NCBI GenBank assembly: GCA_015060065.1
Contig: SUZF01000007.1
Location: 1 to 64,000 of the forward strand
Direction: 5' to 3'
From: Rikenellaceae bacterium
Lineage (GTDB): Bacteria; Bacteroidota; Bacteroidia; Bacteroidales; Rikenellaceae
Length of the DNA: 64,000 nucleotides
This document shows positions 26,237 to 34,540 of the stretch, one piece after another. Numbering within the stretch: the first letter of the stretch is position 1; each line of letters opens with the position of its first letter. The translations under genes and the position numbers were made by a program. The notes beneath the pieces were generated by a model. That model was not told the DNA's origin and did no database searches. It saw only the letters and a program-made list of their open reading frames with translations.

Positions 26237-26919
26237 TTAGTTTTGGAGACGGAAATCGACGGGCAACGTATATTTTACACGTACCGCCTGATTTCTCTGC
26301 TTACCGGGGCTCCACTTCGGAGACATCTTCAAAACTCGCGCCGCTTCGTCAGAGAGAGAGCGGTCAGGTGTTTGGAGAACCTCGATATTGGTAAGCGTAC
26401 CGTCACGCTCGATGACAAACGAGAGAAGCACACGACCCGTGATACCATTCTCCTGTGCATCTGCGGGTAGCGCAGACGACCCTGCACCCACGAGCGGAAA
26501 GTCATAAGGTCACCGCCCTGGAACGAAGGCATCTTCTCTACCTTTACAAATGGCTGGTCATCCTCAATCTCCTCCTCGGCAACAGCAACAGTCTGCACGA
26601 TTTCGATATCTTCATCCCACTCCGAGAAATCGACGTTAGTGGCAATCTTCGTATCGTTGGTTACGACGTTGAGGATGTCGGTAATAACGGTAATCTCGGT
26701 CTTCTTGGGAGGTTCGGGAGGTTTCTGGTCCTGACGGGTAATCTCGGTAATCTCCTCCTCGACGGGGCCGAAAGACTGCTCGACTTTCTCGATTCGATAC
26801 TCGGTCGGAGTGTACGAGAATACGGCAATAACCGCAAGCAACGCTACAATCAAACCGATTTCAAGCATAAGACCTCTCTTGTTGTTAAGGTCGGCTTTGG
26901 GTGATTTTTTAACTTCCAT
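26237..26919 (-). pseudogene. tonB: TonB-family energy transducer disrupted by a one-base frameshift
   Basis: Two overlapping frames together make one normal protein. The first (from 26919) gives a cytoplasmic tail, a transmembrane helix (LMLEIGLIVALLAVIAVFSYTP), a periplasmic Pro/Glu-rich linker (RQDQKPPEPPKKTEI) and the start of the TonB C-terminal domain (MPSFQGGDLMTFRSWVQGRLRYP). It then derails. The second frame resumes with ADAQENGITGRVLLSFVIERDG and ends normally (VKYTLPVDFRLQN). Joining them needs one extra base around 26464-26467, within the RYPADAQ codons. The total span of 683 nt is one short of a multiple of three. TonB links inner-membrane ExbBD energy to outer-membrane transporters. 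This is either a true mutation or an assembly error; no exbB/exbD lies beside it. Confidence 0.88.
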
Positions 26920-26989
26920 TTATCTAAAATTTTTAATTGTTCCGGTTACATTTACCACAAAATTCGCTTTGCGTGGGCATACGTAGTCG

Positions 26990-26997
26990 CAAATATA
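26990..26997 (-). promoter_or_regulatory. Putative -7 element for tonB
   Basis: The minus strand reads TATATTTG about 70 nt before the tonB start, with a TTG 21 nt further upstream (complement of 27019-27021). Confidence 0.45.
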
Positions 26998-27120
26998 ATG
27001 ATAATATTCCGAAAATAGCAAACAGTAATTCAAAAAATGAGTAAAAATGGGCGAAATTTCCCTTTTTGCTCATAGATTTCCTCGTTCGACGGGAGATTTT
27101 TGACGGAGAGAGTCTTTCTC

Positions 27121-27151
27121 TTGCGTATCTCGTCGAGAGTTTTTACCTTTG
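27121..27151 (+). promoter_or_regulatory. Putative promoter of rlmN
   Basis: TTG at 27121-27123 is followed after 20 nt by TACCTTTG at 27144-27151, a good Bacteroidota promoter. It lies inside the longer ORF and so supports the ATG at 27178 as the real start. Confidence 0.65.
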
Positions 27152-27177
27152 CACTTGTACACAGTCGATTTGTTGCT

Positions 27178-28194
27178 ATGAAAACTCTCTACGGAATGAC
27201 TCTTGTCGAGTTGCAGCAGATGTGCGAAGAACTGCATCTTCCGCGATTTGCCGCAAAGCAGATTGCGCGGTGGCTCTATCGTCGGCACATCACTTCAATT
27301 GACGAGATGACCGATATATCTGCTGCGGGTCGAGCTGCGTTGAAAGAGCATTTTTCGCTCGGTCTGTCGGCTCCGTTGCGAGAGTCGCGCTCGATAGACG
27401 GGACAAAGAAATATCTGTTCAAAACCTCCGAGGGAGCATTGATTGAGTCGGCATATATCCCTGATGGAGAGCGTGCTACGCTGTGCGTGTCATCGCAGGC
27501 GGGTTGCCGTATGGGGTGTCGTTTTTGTGCCACTGCAAGGCAGGGTTTGCAGCACTCGCTCTCGGTGGCGGATATTCTCAACCAGATAATCTCTCTGCCC
27601 GAATGTGAGCGATTGACCAATCTCGTGTTTATGGGTATGGGCGAGCCTCTCGACAATATGGAGGCACTGCTCCCTGCGCTCGAAATCCTCACTTCCGAGT
27701 GGGGTTTCGGCTGGTCACCGACCCGCATAACGGTATCTACGGCAGGCGTAGCGAAAAATCTGCCCGAATTTCTCGATAAGACGAAGGTGCATCTTGCAGT
27801 CAGCCTGCACAATCCGTTCCATGACGAGAGGGTGGAGATTATGCCTATCGAGAGGGCTTTCCCTATTGCGGATGTTGCCGAGATTCTGCGACGTTACGAC
27901 TTCTCGCATCAGCGACGAGTGTCGTTCGAGTATATTGTAATGAGTGGGATGAACGACTCTCCGCGACATATCAAGGAGTTGTGTCGCCTGCTGAACGGCA
28001 TAAAGTGTCGTATAAATCTGATACGCTTTCATAAAATCCCCGACTCTCCATACTTCTCGCCCGAAATGGCACAGATGGAGGCTTTCAGGGATACACTGAC
28101 CTCACGTGGTATAATGACAACGATTCGCGCCTCGCGAGGCGAAGATATCGAGGCTGCGTGTGGTCTGCTCTCGACGCTCGAAACTAAAAAATAG
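27178..28194 (+). CDS. rlmN: Dual-specificity rRNA/tRNA adenine-C2 methyltransferase RlmN (radical SAM)
   Basis: RlmN methylates A2503 of 23S rRNA, and A37 of some tRNAs. Starting at Met27 of the listed ORF (MKTLYGMTLVELQQMC), it is 338 aa. The radical SAM cluster motif is CRMGCRFCAT, preceded by TLCVSSQAG. Also present are NLVFMGMGEPLDNME, the RITVSTAGVA segment and VSFEYIVMSGMNDS. The conserved methyl-carrying Cys is expected near the C-terminus, and a Cys occurs in EDIEAACGLL. The gene is monocistronic by appearance, divergent from tonB. Confidence 0.95.
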   Translation: MKTLYGMTLVELQQMCEELHLPRFAAKQIARWLYRRHITSIDEMTDISAAGRAALKEHFSLGLSAPLRESRSIDGTKKYLFKTSEGALIESAYIPDGERATLCVSSQAGCRMGCRFCATARQGLQHSLSVADILNQIISLPECERLTNLVFMGMGEPLDNMEALLPALEILTSEWGFGWSPTRITVSTAGVAKNLPEFLDKTKVHLAVSLHNPFHDERVEIMPIERAFPIADVAEILRRYDFSHQRRVSFEYIVMSGMNDSPRHIKELCRLLNGIKCRINLIRFHKIPDSPYFSPEMAQMEAFRDTLTSRGIMTTIRASRGEDIEAACGLLSTLETKK

Positions 28195-28263
28195 GGTAAA
28201 TTGTGCTGAATGGACTCTGCCGTGCAACTCTTTCGGAAGGGTTGTCAATATTGGTTTCTGGGT

Positions 28264-28698
28264 CTATTTGCTGTCCGTCTCTTTTGCTTGAAATATGGCG
28301 CGGATTTCGCCATCATTAAGTAACAACAACATCGGTCCGTCAATCTCGTAGAAGGTGGCCTCGTCTAACTCTCGGAACATCGTCTGTTCAGACTCGATAT
28401 TGGGGCAAAGGCGACGTGTCGAGGCGATGGTGCCGATATCGATACCTCGTTTTTCGGTTACGGAGTAGGGGGCGGTAAAGCGATTACAGGCTCCGATGCC
28501 GGCAAGTGAGCCGTTATCTGCAAAAATCACGTTGAACATCTCTGCCGGAAACGAAACATCATTACCACGCAACTGCACCAAGTGCCACTCGGTGCCGACT
28601 AACGGCTTGGCATTCTTACGACTGAAACGACAAGGGCAGCAGGCAACTATTGCGGTTGCCAACAACAGAACGACGATATTTGTAACTTTGAGATTCAT
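28264..28698 (-). CDS. META-domain lipoprotein (HslJ-like)
   Basis: The 144-aa protein has a lipoprotein signal (VVLLLATAIVAC, Cys20). One META domain follows: GTEWHLVQLRGNDV, FADNGSLAGIGACNRFTAPYSV, then the methionine-bearing segment ending in the beta strand PMLLLLNDGEIRAIFQ. META/HslJ proteins are small envelope proteins linked in Escherichia coli to heat shock and novobiocin resistance; the role here is unknown. It begins 13 nt after the recR stop and is probably co-transcribed with it. Confidence 0.87.
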   Translation of the reverse strand: MNLKVTNIVVLLLATAIVACCPCRFSRKNAKPLVGTEWHLVQLRGNDVSFPAEMFNVIFADNGSLAGIGACNRFTAPYSVTEKRGIDIGTIASTRRLCPNIESEQTMFRELDEATFYEIDGPMLLLLNDGEIRAIFQAKETDSK

Positions 28699-28711
28699 CG
28701 GTGGTGTGGTA

Positions 28712-29308
28712 TTATTCTATTTCGCGGCGATTTGCCAATGCGTGTGTAATTGTCAATTCATCAACATACTCCAACTCGTCGCCAAAGCCTATACCGCGGG
28801 CTATGGATGTAACCTTCACATCGGGGAAGGCCCGCAGGCGATTCATGATGTAGAAGAGAGTGGTTTCGCCCTCGACCGAGGTCGAGATGGCGAGTATCAC
28901 TTCGCGCACGCCTCCTTTGGCGATGTTCTCTATCAGAAGGTCTATCTTCAAATCTGACGGAGCGATGCCCTGCATCGGTGAGATTACTCCGCCCAAGACG
29001 TGATACAGACCTCGATATTGGTGGGTGTTTTCGATGGAGAGCAGGTCGCCCACCTGCTCGACAACGCATATCGTCGAGCGGTCGCGTGAAGAGTCGGCAC
29101 AGATGGGGCAAATCTCCTCGTCGGAGAGGTTGTTGCACTGCTCGCAGTAGCGTATATCGGTGCGGAAACGTGCGAGGGCATCGGAGAGTTGCAGCACGCT
29201 CTCGCGCTCCATTTTCAGCAGGTGCATTGCCAATCGCAGTGCTGTGCGACGACCTATACCCGGCAGTTTCGAGAACTCATTTACGGCATCTTGCAGAAGT
29301 TTTGACAT
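28712..29308 (-). CDS. recR: Recombination protein RecR
   Basis: RecR works with RecO (and RecF) to load RecA at single-strand gaps. The start at Met45 of the listed ORF (MSKLLQDAVNEFSKLPGIG) gives 198 aa, the usual length. The order is a helix-hairpin-helix (LPGIGRRTALRLAMHLL), a four-cysteine zinc finger (CEQCNNLSDEEICPIC) and a Toprim domain (TICVVEQVGDLLSIENTHQYRGLYHVLGG in short pieces, e.g. ICVVEQVGDLLSIENT). The longer upstream part of the ORF is read from within the batE gene and is not real. Confidence 0.95.
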   Translation of the reverse strand: MSKLLQDAVNEFSKLPGIGRRTALRLAMHLLKMERESVLQLSDALARFRTDIRYCEQCNNLSDEEICPICADSSRDRSTICVVEQVGDLLSIENTHQYRGLYHVLGGVISPMQGIAPSDLKIDLLIENIAKGGVREVILAISTSVEGETTLFYIMNRLRAFPDVKVTSIARGIGFGDELEYVDELTITHALANRREIE

Positions 29309-29321
29309 CTCTTCGACTGGC

Positions 29322-30134
29322 TTATATTTGTTTGATTTTCTCGCTTTCGATCCAACCCTTCTTGCCGTCGGCAATAACAATCTCGCTCCACTCGTCAAGG
29401 GTCTCGACGATTCGCACGGTAGTGCCTTCGTGTAGTACAAAAAGGTCTGTTGCCGAGCGGTCAGGCGAACTCTTGACCGAGGCGGTGGTGGTCATAACAA
29501 CAGCCTCTTCGCGGTCGAGCATAACATCCCTCTCGGAGGCGGCAAACCACGTCGTTGCAACGAAGAGGAGTGCTGTGACCAAAACTCCGTAAAAGCCGAC
29601 TTTTCGCAACACCAACCTCTGTGACAGCACGAACAACAATCCGAGGATGAGCGTTATAGCCAGCATTGCAAGCGAGGCGATGGTCCAACTCCGACAACTC
29701 AACGTATTGCGTACCGAGCGCAGCCACGTCTTCAAAAAGAACTCCGGAACCTGCTCTATGCGGTCTTTGGTCATGCTCTCGGCAATGGCGAGGTTGTGGC
29801 GTACATCCTCATCTCCGGGCGAGAGTCGCAGGGCGCGTTTGTAGTAGAGTATAGCCTTGCCCAACTCGTTCTGCTTGAAGCAGGCATTGGCAAGGTTGAA
29901 GTAGAGTTTCAGGGAGTGTTTATCGTCTGCGACAATTCGTTCATACAACTCTTCGGCACGAGCAAACTCTCCGGCAATGTAGGCTTCGTTTGCAGCACTC
30001 CACGCCTGTTCGGGCGAGTACGAAGGCTCCAATTCTGCCTGCGTAAGCGGTTTCGTGGCGAGCGAGTCGGGGTTTTGTGCCGACACCGACACGGTGCAGA
30101 GCAGACCAAGCAATAATATCATAAAATTCTTCAT
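29322..30134 (-). CDS. batE: BatE-like TPR and SH3 membrane protein
   Basis: The 270-aa protein has a signal peptide (MKNFMILLLGLLCTVSVSAQ) and two or three TPR units at about 40-115 (WSAANEAYIAGEFARAEELYERIV, LYFNLANACFKQNELGKAILYYKRALRLSPGDED). Two transmembrane helices cover about 145-205. A C-terminal bacterial SH3 domain follows (TTTASVKSSPDRSATDLFVLHEG to WSEIVIADGKKGWI). This is the layout of BatE in the Bacteroides aerotolerance operon. It overlaps nothing and follows the batD gene by 6 nt. The rest of the bat set (moxR, DUF58, VWA genes batA/batB, batC) is not in the window. Confidence 0.88.
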   Translation of the reverse strand: MKNFMILLLGLLCTVSVSAQNPDSLATKPLTQAELEPSYSPEQAWSAANEAYIAGEFARAEELYERIVADDKHSLKLYFNLANACFKQNELGKAILYYKRALRLSPGDEDVRHNLAIAESMTKDRIEQVPEFFLKTWLRSVRNTLSCRSWTIASLAMLAITLILGLLFVLSQRLVLRKVGFYGVLVTALLFVATTWFAASERDVMLDREEAVVMTTTASVKSSPDRSATDLFVLHEGTTVRIVETLDEWSEIVIADGKKGWIESEKIKQI

Positions 30135-30140
30135 ATCTGC

Positions 30141-31979
30141 CTATTTTTTGATGTGCGACTCGATGTGTGAAACGATATTGATACCCTCGGCATAGACCTC
30201 GTTCATCTGTGCTGATGCGATGGGCGAGTATTGAGCCTCGTCGCACTGCGAGATAATCGAGGTGTAGTGCGCAGCCTCTTCGGGAGCGATGCCGCGCTTC
30301 TGCAACTCCTCGCGCACATACTCCTTGGTGAGATTTGCCACCGGTATATTGAACTTGTCGCTCATATAGCCCCACAAGGCTTTGAGCATCTCCTCGTAGA
30401 AGGCGTGACGATTCTCCTCTTTCATATATCGCTCTGCTGCACGGAAACGCTGCACGGCGACCTTGTTGGCACGCTTACCTCGTACCAAAACCACATTCTT
30501 GCGCTCGCGCTGACGACGAGCGATAATGATGTAGGCTCCCAGAGCAAGTGCCATCATCGATAAGAGTGCCACAAAGTAGCCGGTCGAGAAGATTGCCGGC
30601 TTCTCGCTCGCGCGAAGTCCCGATTTGCCGAGTTTGATAAATCGGATGTCGTTCCCCAGCAGACGGACATCCTCCTTGGTTGTTCCCTGCACGATTTTCG
30701 GGGCTGTGGAGCCACTCGCGTCGGGTGTGATATCAAAGGTAAACTCTGCCGACGAGAGCGTTATATACTTCTTGCGCTCCGGGTCGAAGTAGGAGAACTG
30801 CACGGGTTGCACGATGTACTCTCCCTCGGCACGAGCGATAAACGGGTACTCGAAGTTGCGGTAGCCCGAAGTTCCCGAACCGGAATATTTGAACGACTCG
30901 GTACTCTTTACCTGATACTGCTCAAAAGATGTGGGCAATGTGAGGGTCGGAGCCTGCACGAAGGCAAGGTTTCCCGAACCCGAAATGCGCACGTTGAATG
31001 TCGATGCCGAGTTGGCGGCAAGTTGTGTTGTTGAAGGCTCTGCCTCCATACGGAATTTACCGACGGCACCCCCGAAACTTGCAGGCGCACCCGCAGGCAA
31101 CTCATTGACCGTTACCGTCAGGCGTGGGGTTTTGAGTTCGCGACGGACATTGTAGATTTCGCGACCACCTCCGAAGAAGGGGTCGAATCCCGAATTGTCC
31201 TGCACGATAACCTGCACCACTGCGGTAAGTTCCACGGGGTCGATGGTGAGCGTTCCCGACTGCTGGGGATAGAGCAGATACTCTATAAGGTTATATACCT
31301 CATAGACTCTGCCCTCGTAGGTCTCGCGATAGGGGGCGCGCTCTGATTCGAGTTGCTGTGTCCAGAAACCGTTGAATGAAGGCATCTTCGAAACACTATA
31401 ATCTGCCAGGCTGACTCTGTTATAGAGTTTTAGGGCTGCACGAATAGGCTCTCCCTTATATACCGACGAGCGTGATAGAGTCAGACGCAAGAGTAGGTCT
31501 TCCTTTGAGATTTGTCCTTGCGCTTGCGACTCCATATCGTTACTGCCTTGGCCTCCTTGTGTCGCACTCTGTTGCGAGCCGCCCTCCTTTACCTCGATTT
31601 GGGTAGGCTGGGTGGTGTATCGCTTGCCATCGACCTCGATGGTGGCGACTCCGATGGGGAATGTTCCCTTGGTCTGCGGTAATAGAACGTAGGTTATGGT
31701 GTAACTTACGCTCTTGGTCATATTGCCGTTGATGAACTGCACCGAGGAGCCTTGCGACGTGGCAGGGCCTGCCAGGACATCAAAACCCTCGAACTCCGGA
31801 GCGGAGAAAGAGCCTTTGTCGGGCTTTGCATTCAGCGAAAACTCGACACGGAAGGCCTCGCCCACCGAGACAATCATCGGGGTATTGACCTCAAAGGATA
31901 CCTTTTCGGCAGCAAACGCAGTGATGCCCACAAGGAGCATCACCAGCGTCAGAAGAGTGTTTCTGAAAATATTTTTCAT
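30141..31979 (-). CDS. batD: BatD family protein (aerotolerance-associated)
   Basis: The preferred start is Met8 of the ORF (MKNIFRNTLLTLVMLLVGITAFA, a signal peptide), giving 612 aa. The periplasmic part has repeated immunoglobulin-like domains (VSFEVNTPMIVSVGEAFRVEFSL, VYKGEPIRAALKLYNR, ITLSSAEFTFDITPD). A single transmembrane helix lies at about 470-495 (FVALLSMMALALGAYIIIARR) and a cytoplasmic helical tail follows (RERKNVVLVRGKRANKVAVQRF). This matches BatD. Bat proteins in Bacteroides fragilis are tied to aerotolerance; the biochemical activity is unknown. It precedes batE by 6 nt. Confidence 0.9.
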   Translation of the reverse strand: MKNIFRNTLLTLVMLLVGITAFAAEKVSFEVNTPMIVSVGEAFRVEFSLNAKPDKGSFSAPEFEGFDVLAGPATSQGSSVQFINGNMTKSVSYTITYVLLPQTKGTFPIGVATIEVDGKRYTTQPTQIEVKEGGSQQSATQGGQGSNDMESQAQGQISKEDLLLRLTLSRSSVYKGEPIRAALKLYNRVSLADYSVSKMPSFNGFWTQQLESERAPYRETYEGRVYEVYNLIEYLLYPQQSGTLTIDPVELTAVVQVIVQDNSGFDPFFGGGREIYNVRRELKTPRLTVTVNELPAGAPASFGGAVGKFRMEAEPSTTQLAANSASTFNVRISGSGNLAFVQAPTLTLPTSFEQYQVKSTESFKYSGSGTSGYRNFEYPFIARAEGEYIVQPVQFSYFDPERKKYITLSSAEFTFDITPDASGSTAPKIVQGTTKEDVRLLGNDIRFIKLGKSGLRASEKPAIFSTGYFVALLSMMALALGAYIIIARRQRERKNVVLVRGKRANKVAVQRFRAAERYMKEENRHAFYEEMLKALWGYMSDKFNIPVANLTKEYVREELQKRGIAPEEAAHYTSIISQCDEAQYSPIASAQMNEVYAEGINIVSHIESHIKK

Positions 31980-32022
31980 TGTAAATTGTTCGCTTGCCAA
32001 CTAAACGCAAGAATTTACAAAT

Positions 32023-33633
32023 TTAGTGCTTAAAGTCTGCAAAAAAATCGTTGCCCTTGTCATCTACGATGATGAATGCGGGGAAGTTCTCGACGTAAAT
32101 CTTGCGTACAGCCTCCATGCCGAGTTCGGGGAAATCCACCACCTCGACCGACTTAATCGAGTTCTTTGCCAAGACTGCTGCCGGGCCACCAATCGAGCCG
32201 AGGTAGAAGCCTCCGTTAGCCTTGCAGGCATCGGTAACCTCCTGCGAGCGGTTGCCCTTTGCAACCATCACCATCGAGCCTCCGTTCTTCTGGAACAAAT
32301 CAACGTAGGGGTCCATACGACCTGCTGTCGTGGGGCCAAACGAGCCTGATGCCATACCTGCCGGAGTCTTTGCCGGACCCGCGTAATATACGGGGTGCTT
32401 CTTGAAGTATTCGGGCATAGGCTTGCCTTCGTCAAGCATCTTCTTAATCTGTGCGTGTGCAATATCGCGAGCAACGATGAGCGTACCCTTCAAGTTCAGA
32501 CGAGTCTTGATGGGGTACTTCGTCAGAATTGCGCGAACTTTGTCCATACCCTCATCGAGGTCGATATCCACTGCGGGCGACATCGCGGGAGCCTCTGCCG
32601 GCAGGAAACGAGCCGGATTCTTCTCCAACTGCTCGATGAAGATTCCTTCGGGGGTAATCTTTGCCTTGATGTTGCGGTCAGCCGAGCAACTTACACCGAT
32701 AGCCACGGGGCAAGAAGCAGCATGACGCGGAGCGCGGATTACGCGAACATCATGAACGAGGTATTTGCCGCCAAACTGCGCACCTACACCGCTCTTCTGG
32801 CAAATCTCCTGAATCTTTGCCTCCCACTCCAAGTCGCGGAAGCAACGACCACCCTCATTGCCCGATGTGGGCAGATGGTCGAGGTATCCTGCCGAAGCCT
32901 TCTTGACCGTTGCCAAGCACATCTCTGCCGATGTTCCACCGATGCAGACTGCGAGGTGGTAGGGCGGACAAGCCGATGTGCCGAGGTCTTTGATATGCTC
33001 TGTGATAAACTTGGTGAGAGACTCCTCGTTCAGAAGAGCCTTGGTCTGCTGATAGAGGAAGGTCTTGTTTGCCGAGCCGCCACCCTTGGTGATGAAGAGG
33101 AATTTGTACTCGTTGCCCTTGGTGGCGTAGAGGTCAATTTGTGCCGGCAGGTTCGTGCCGGAGTTCTTCTCGTCGAACATGGTGTAGGGGACAACCTGCG
33201 AGTAGCGAAGATTGCGCTCGTTGTAGGTATCATAGACACCGCGAGTGATGTACTCGGCATCATCAACGCCGGTATAGACATCCTCGCCCTTCTTGCCGAT
33301 ACAGATTGCCGTACCGGTATCCTGACAGGTCGGCAACTCGCCTTCGGCTGCGACACACTGATTCAGCAACATCGTGTAAGCCACGAACTTGTCGTTATCG
33401 GTGGCTTCGGGGTCTTTGAGAATGTTGCTCAATTTTTCGAGGTGCGAAGCACGCAGATAGAACGAAACATCGCCGTATGCCTCCTTTGCCAGAAGTTCAA
33501 GACCCTTTGGGTCCACCTTCAAAATTTGACGGCCGTCACACTCCACGACCTTTACGTACTCCTTGGTCAAAAGGCGATATTCGGTAGTATCTGCCTCGAT
33601 AGGAAAGGGTTCCTGATAGATAAATTCTGCCAT
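32023..33633 (-). CDS. fum: Fumarate hydratase, class I (iron-sulfur)
   Basis: The 536-aa single-chain protein hydrates fumarate to malate. Its N-terminal alpha part contains [14 protein letters not shown] and [25 protein letters not shown], and further family segments are [33 protein letters not shown] and [23 protein letters not shown]. The C-terminal beta part has [53 protein letters not shown] and [10 protein letters not shown]. These match the oxygen-sensitive 4Fe-4S fumarases of anaerobes, not FumC. A minus-strand TAAATTTG (33673-33680) lies about 40 nt upstream as a likely -7 element. Confidence 0.95.
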   Translation of the reverse strand: MAEFIYQEPFPIEADTTEYRLLTKEYVKVVECDGRQILKVDPKGLELLAKEAYGDVSFYLRASHLEKLSNILKDPEATDNDKFVAYTMLLNQCVAAEGELPTCQDTGTAICIGKKGEDVYTGVDDAEYITRGVYDTYNERNLRYSQVVPYTMFDEKNSGTNLPAQIDLYATKGNEYKFLFITKGGGSANKTFLYQQTKALLNEESLTKFITEHIKDLGTSACPPYHLAVCIGGTSAEMCLATVKKASAGYLDHLPTSGNEGGRCFRDLEWEAKIQEICQKSGVGAQFGGKYLVHDVRVIRAPRHAASCPVAIGVSCSADRNIKAKITPEGIFIEQLEKNPARFLPAEAPAMSPAVDIDLDEGMDKVRAILTKYPIKTRLNLKGTLIVARDIAHAQIKKMLDEGKPMPEYFKKHPVYYAGPAKTPAGMASGSFGPTTAGRMDPYVDLFQKNGGSMVMVAKGNRSQEVTDACKANGGFYLGSIGGPAAVLAKNSIKSVEVVDFPELGMEAVRKIYVENFPAFIIVDDKGNDFFADFKH

Positions 33634-33739
33634 TTTCTTATATTTTTATGATTTACGTTGTCTCTTATCGGGCAAATTTAATAAAAAAGTCCGAGAGCCG
33701 TCAAATTATATGCAAAAAAAATATCAAATGGGCTACGTT

Positions 33740-33769
33740 TTGTATTTTGAAAATAAGTTCTTAACTTTG
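33740..33769 (+). promoter_or_regulatory. Promoter for the structured RNA / CsgG-like genes
   Basis: TTG at 33740-33742 is followed by exactly 19 nt and then TAACTTTG at 33762-33769, a full match to the Bacteroidota promoter form. It lies divergent from the fumarase promoter and some 275 nt before the next coding start, implying a long transcribed non-coding stretch. Confidence 0.7.
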
Positions 33770-33776
33770 TGATGCA

Positions 33777-33968
33777 ATCTGCGGATTGTGGACATATTAT
33801 TAGTGAAAGTGTTTCGCTAATCCTTGATGATGAAATTTGGCGATTTTAAGGAGCGAGGATAAGCAATAACATTCATCACCGCGTATGGGTATATCATTTG
33901 CGATATATACCAGCCGGTGTGGGGTGTTGTTTATTTGCTCCGAGGCTACGCCAAATGCCAATCATCAG
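33777..33968 (+). ncRNA. Structured RNA candidate, long interrupted hairpin (6S-like shape)
   Basis: Transcription from the promoter just upstream would give a strongly structured, non-coding region. A local hairpin ATTAGTGAAA-gtg-TTTCGCTAAT is followed by a long rod. In it TGATGAT/ATCATCA and ATTTGGCG/CGCCAAAT (33823-33842 with 33949-33967) enclose GGAGC/GCTCC, then AACA/TGTT, CACCG/CGGTG and GGTATAT/ATATACC around a TTTGC loop. The paired segments are separated by internal loops, and the total of about 190 nt is the size and general form of 6S RNA. I did not recognise tmRNA, RNase P or SRP signatures. It could instead be a 5' leader of the gene at 34045. The 6S assignment is inference only. 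Confidence 0.45.
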
Positions 33969-33977
33969 ATAAACGAA

Positions 33978-34022
33978 CAACCTCACACTTTCTTGTTTTT
34001 ATAAACCGCACGTGCGAGGTTG
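33978..34022 (+). other. Inverted repeat before the CsgG-like gene
   Basis: CAACCTCACAC (33978-33988) can pair with GTGCGAGGTTG (34012-34022) with one mismatch across a 23-nt loop that includes CTTGTTTTTATA. It sits just before the ribosome-binding region of the ATG at 34045 and may mark the RNA's 3' end or control the downstream gene. Confidence 0.4.
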
Positions 34023-34044
34023 GCGGGCAAAAAACTTAAATCAA

Positions 34045-34521
34045 ATGAAAAAAATTAAATTGTTACTAGCAGTAGTAATGTTGGCTGCATCATGTTCGGC
34101 TGTTGCTCAATGCAGAACAATCGCTATTCCCGAAATTGTCGATAAGACAAGAGGTTTAGCCCCTGCCGTGAAGGCAATGTTGCGAAACAGTTTTGCGGAA
34201 GCGGTTAATTCTATTCCGGGATACGCATCTTATGACCGAACATCAGACATTGATGCAATTCTTGACGAGCACATGTTTCAGCAGTCGGGACTTGTTAGTG
34301 AGTCTTCACGCAAAGAGTTGAGAATGACGGGAGCAAAGTATCTCCTTCTTGCAGAGGCTTCGGTATATGAGGGAAAATTGTTTGTTACAGCAAAAATTGT
34401 GGATGTTGAAACTGCCCGAATTGTGGGAAAACCGCAGGATATATTCATGTACAATCATCCCATGGGTATCAAACAAGGTTGTACAGCATTAGCGCGACGT
34501 CTGCTTGGTATTGCGAGATAA
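34045..34521 (+). CDS. Small secreted CsgG/LpoB-like protein (158 aa)
   Basis: The preferred start is Met12 of the ORF (MKKIKLLLAVVMLAASCSAVAQ), which begins a signal peptide; whether cleavage is by signal peptidase I (AVAQ) or at SC as a lipoprotein is unclear. The mature part matches the CsgG/HfaB/LpoB-like fold: TIAIPEIVDKTRGLAPAVKAMLRNSF, then GYASYDRTSDIDAILDEHMFQQSGLV, TGAKYLLLAEASVYEGKLFVTAKIVDVETARIVG. It shares this domain clearly with the next gene, so the pair arose by duplication. The region is visibly more A+T-rich than its surroundings. The role is unknown; in other bacteria such domains form outer-membrane assemblies or activate cell-wall enzymes. Confidence 0.8.
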   Translation: MKKIKLLLAVVMLAASCSAVAQCRTIAIPEIVDKTRGLAPAVKAMLRNSFAEAVNSIPGYASYDRTSDIDAILDEHMFQQSGLVSESSRKELRMTGAKYLLLAEASVYEGKLFVTAKIVDVETARIVGKPQDIFMYNHPMGIKQGCTALARRLLGIAR

Positions 34522-34540
34522 TCACTAAATGGTTGTTATT

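Noticed and set aside
28712-29440. Longer RecR with a 44-residue N-terminal extension
   Set aside because: The extension is the batE 3' region read in another frame; Met45 begins the conserved RecR sequence.
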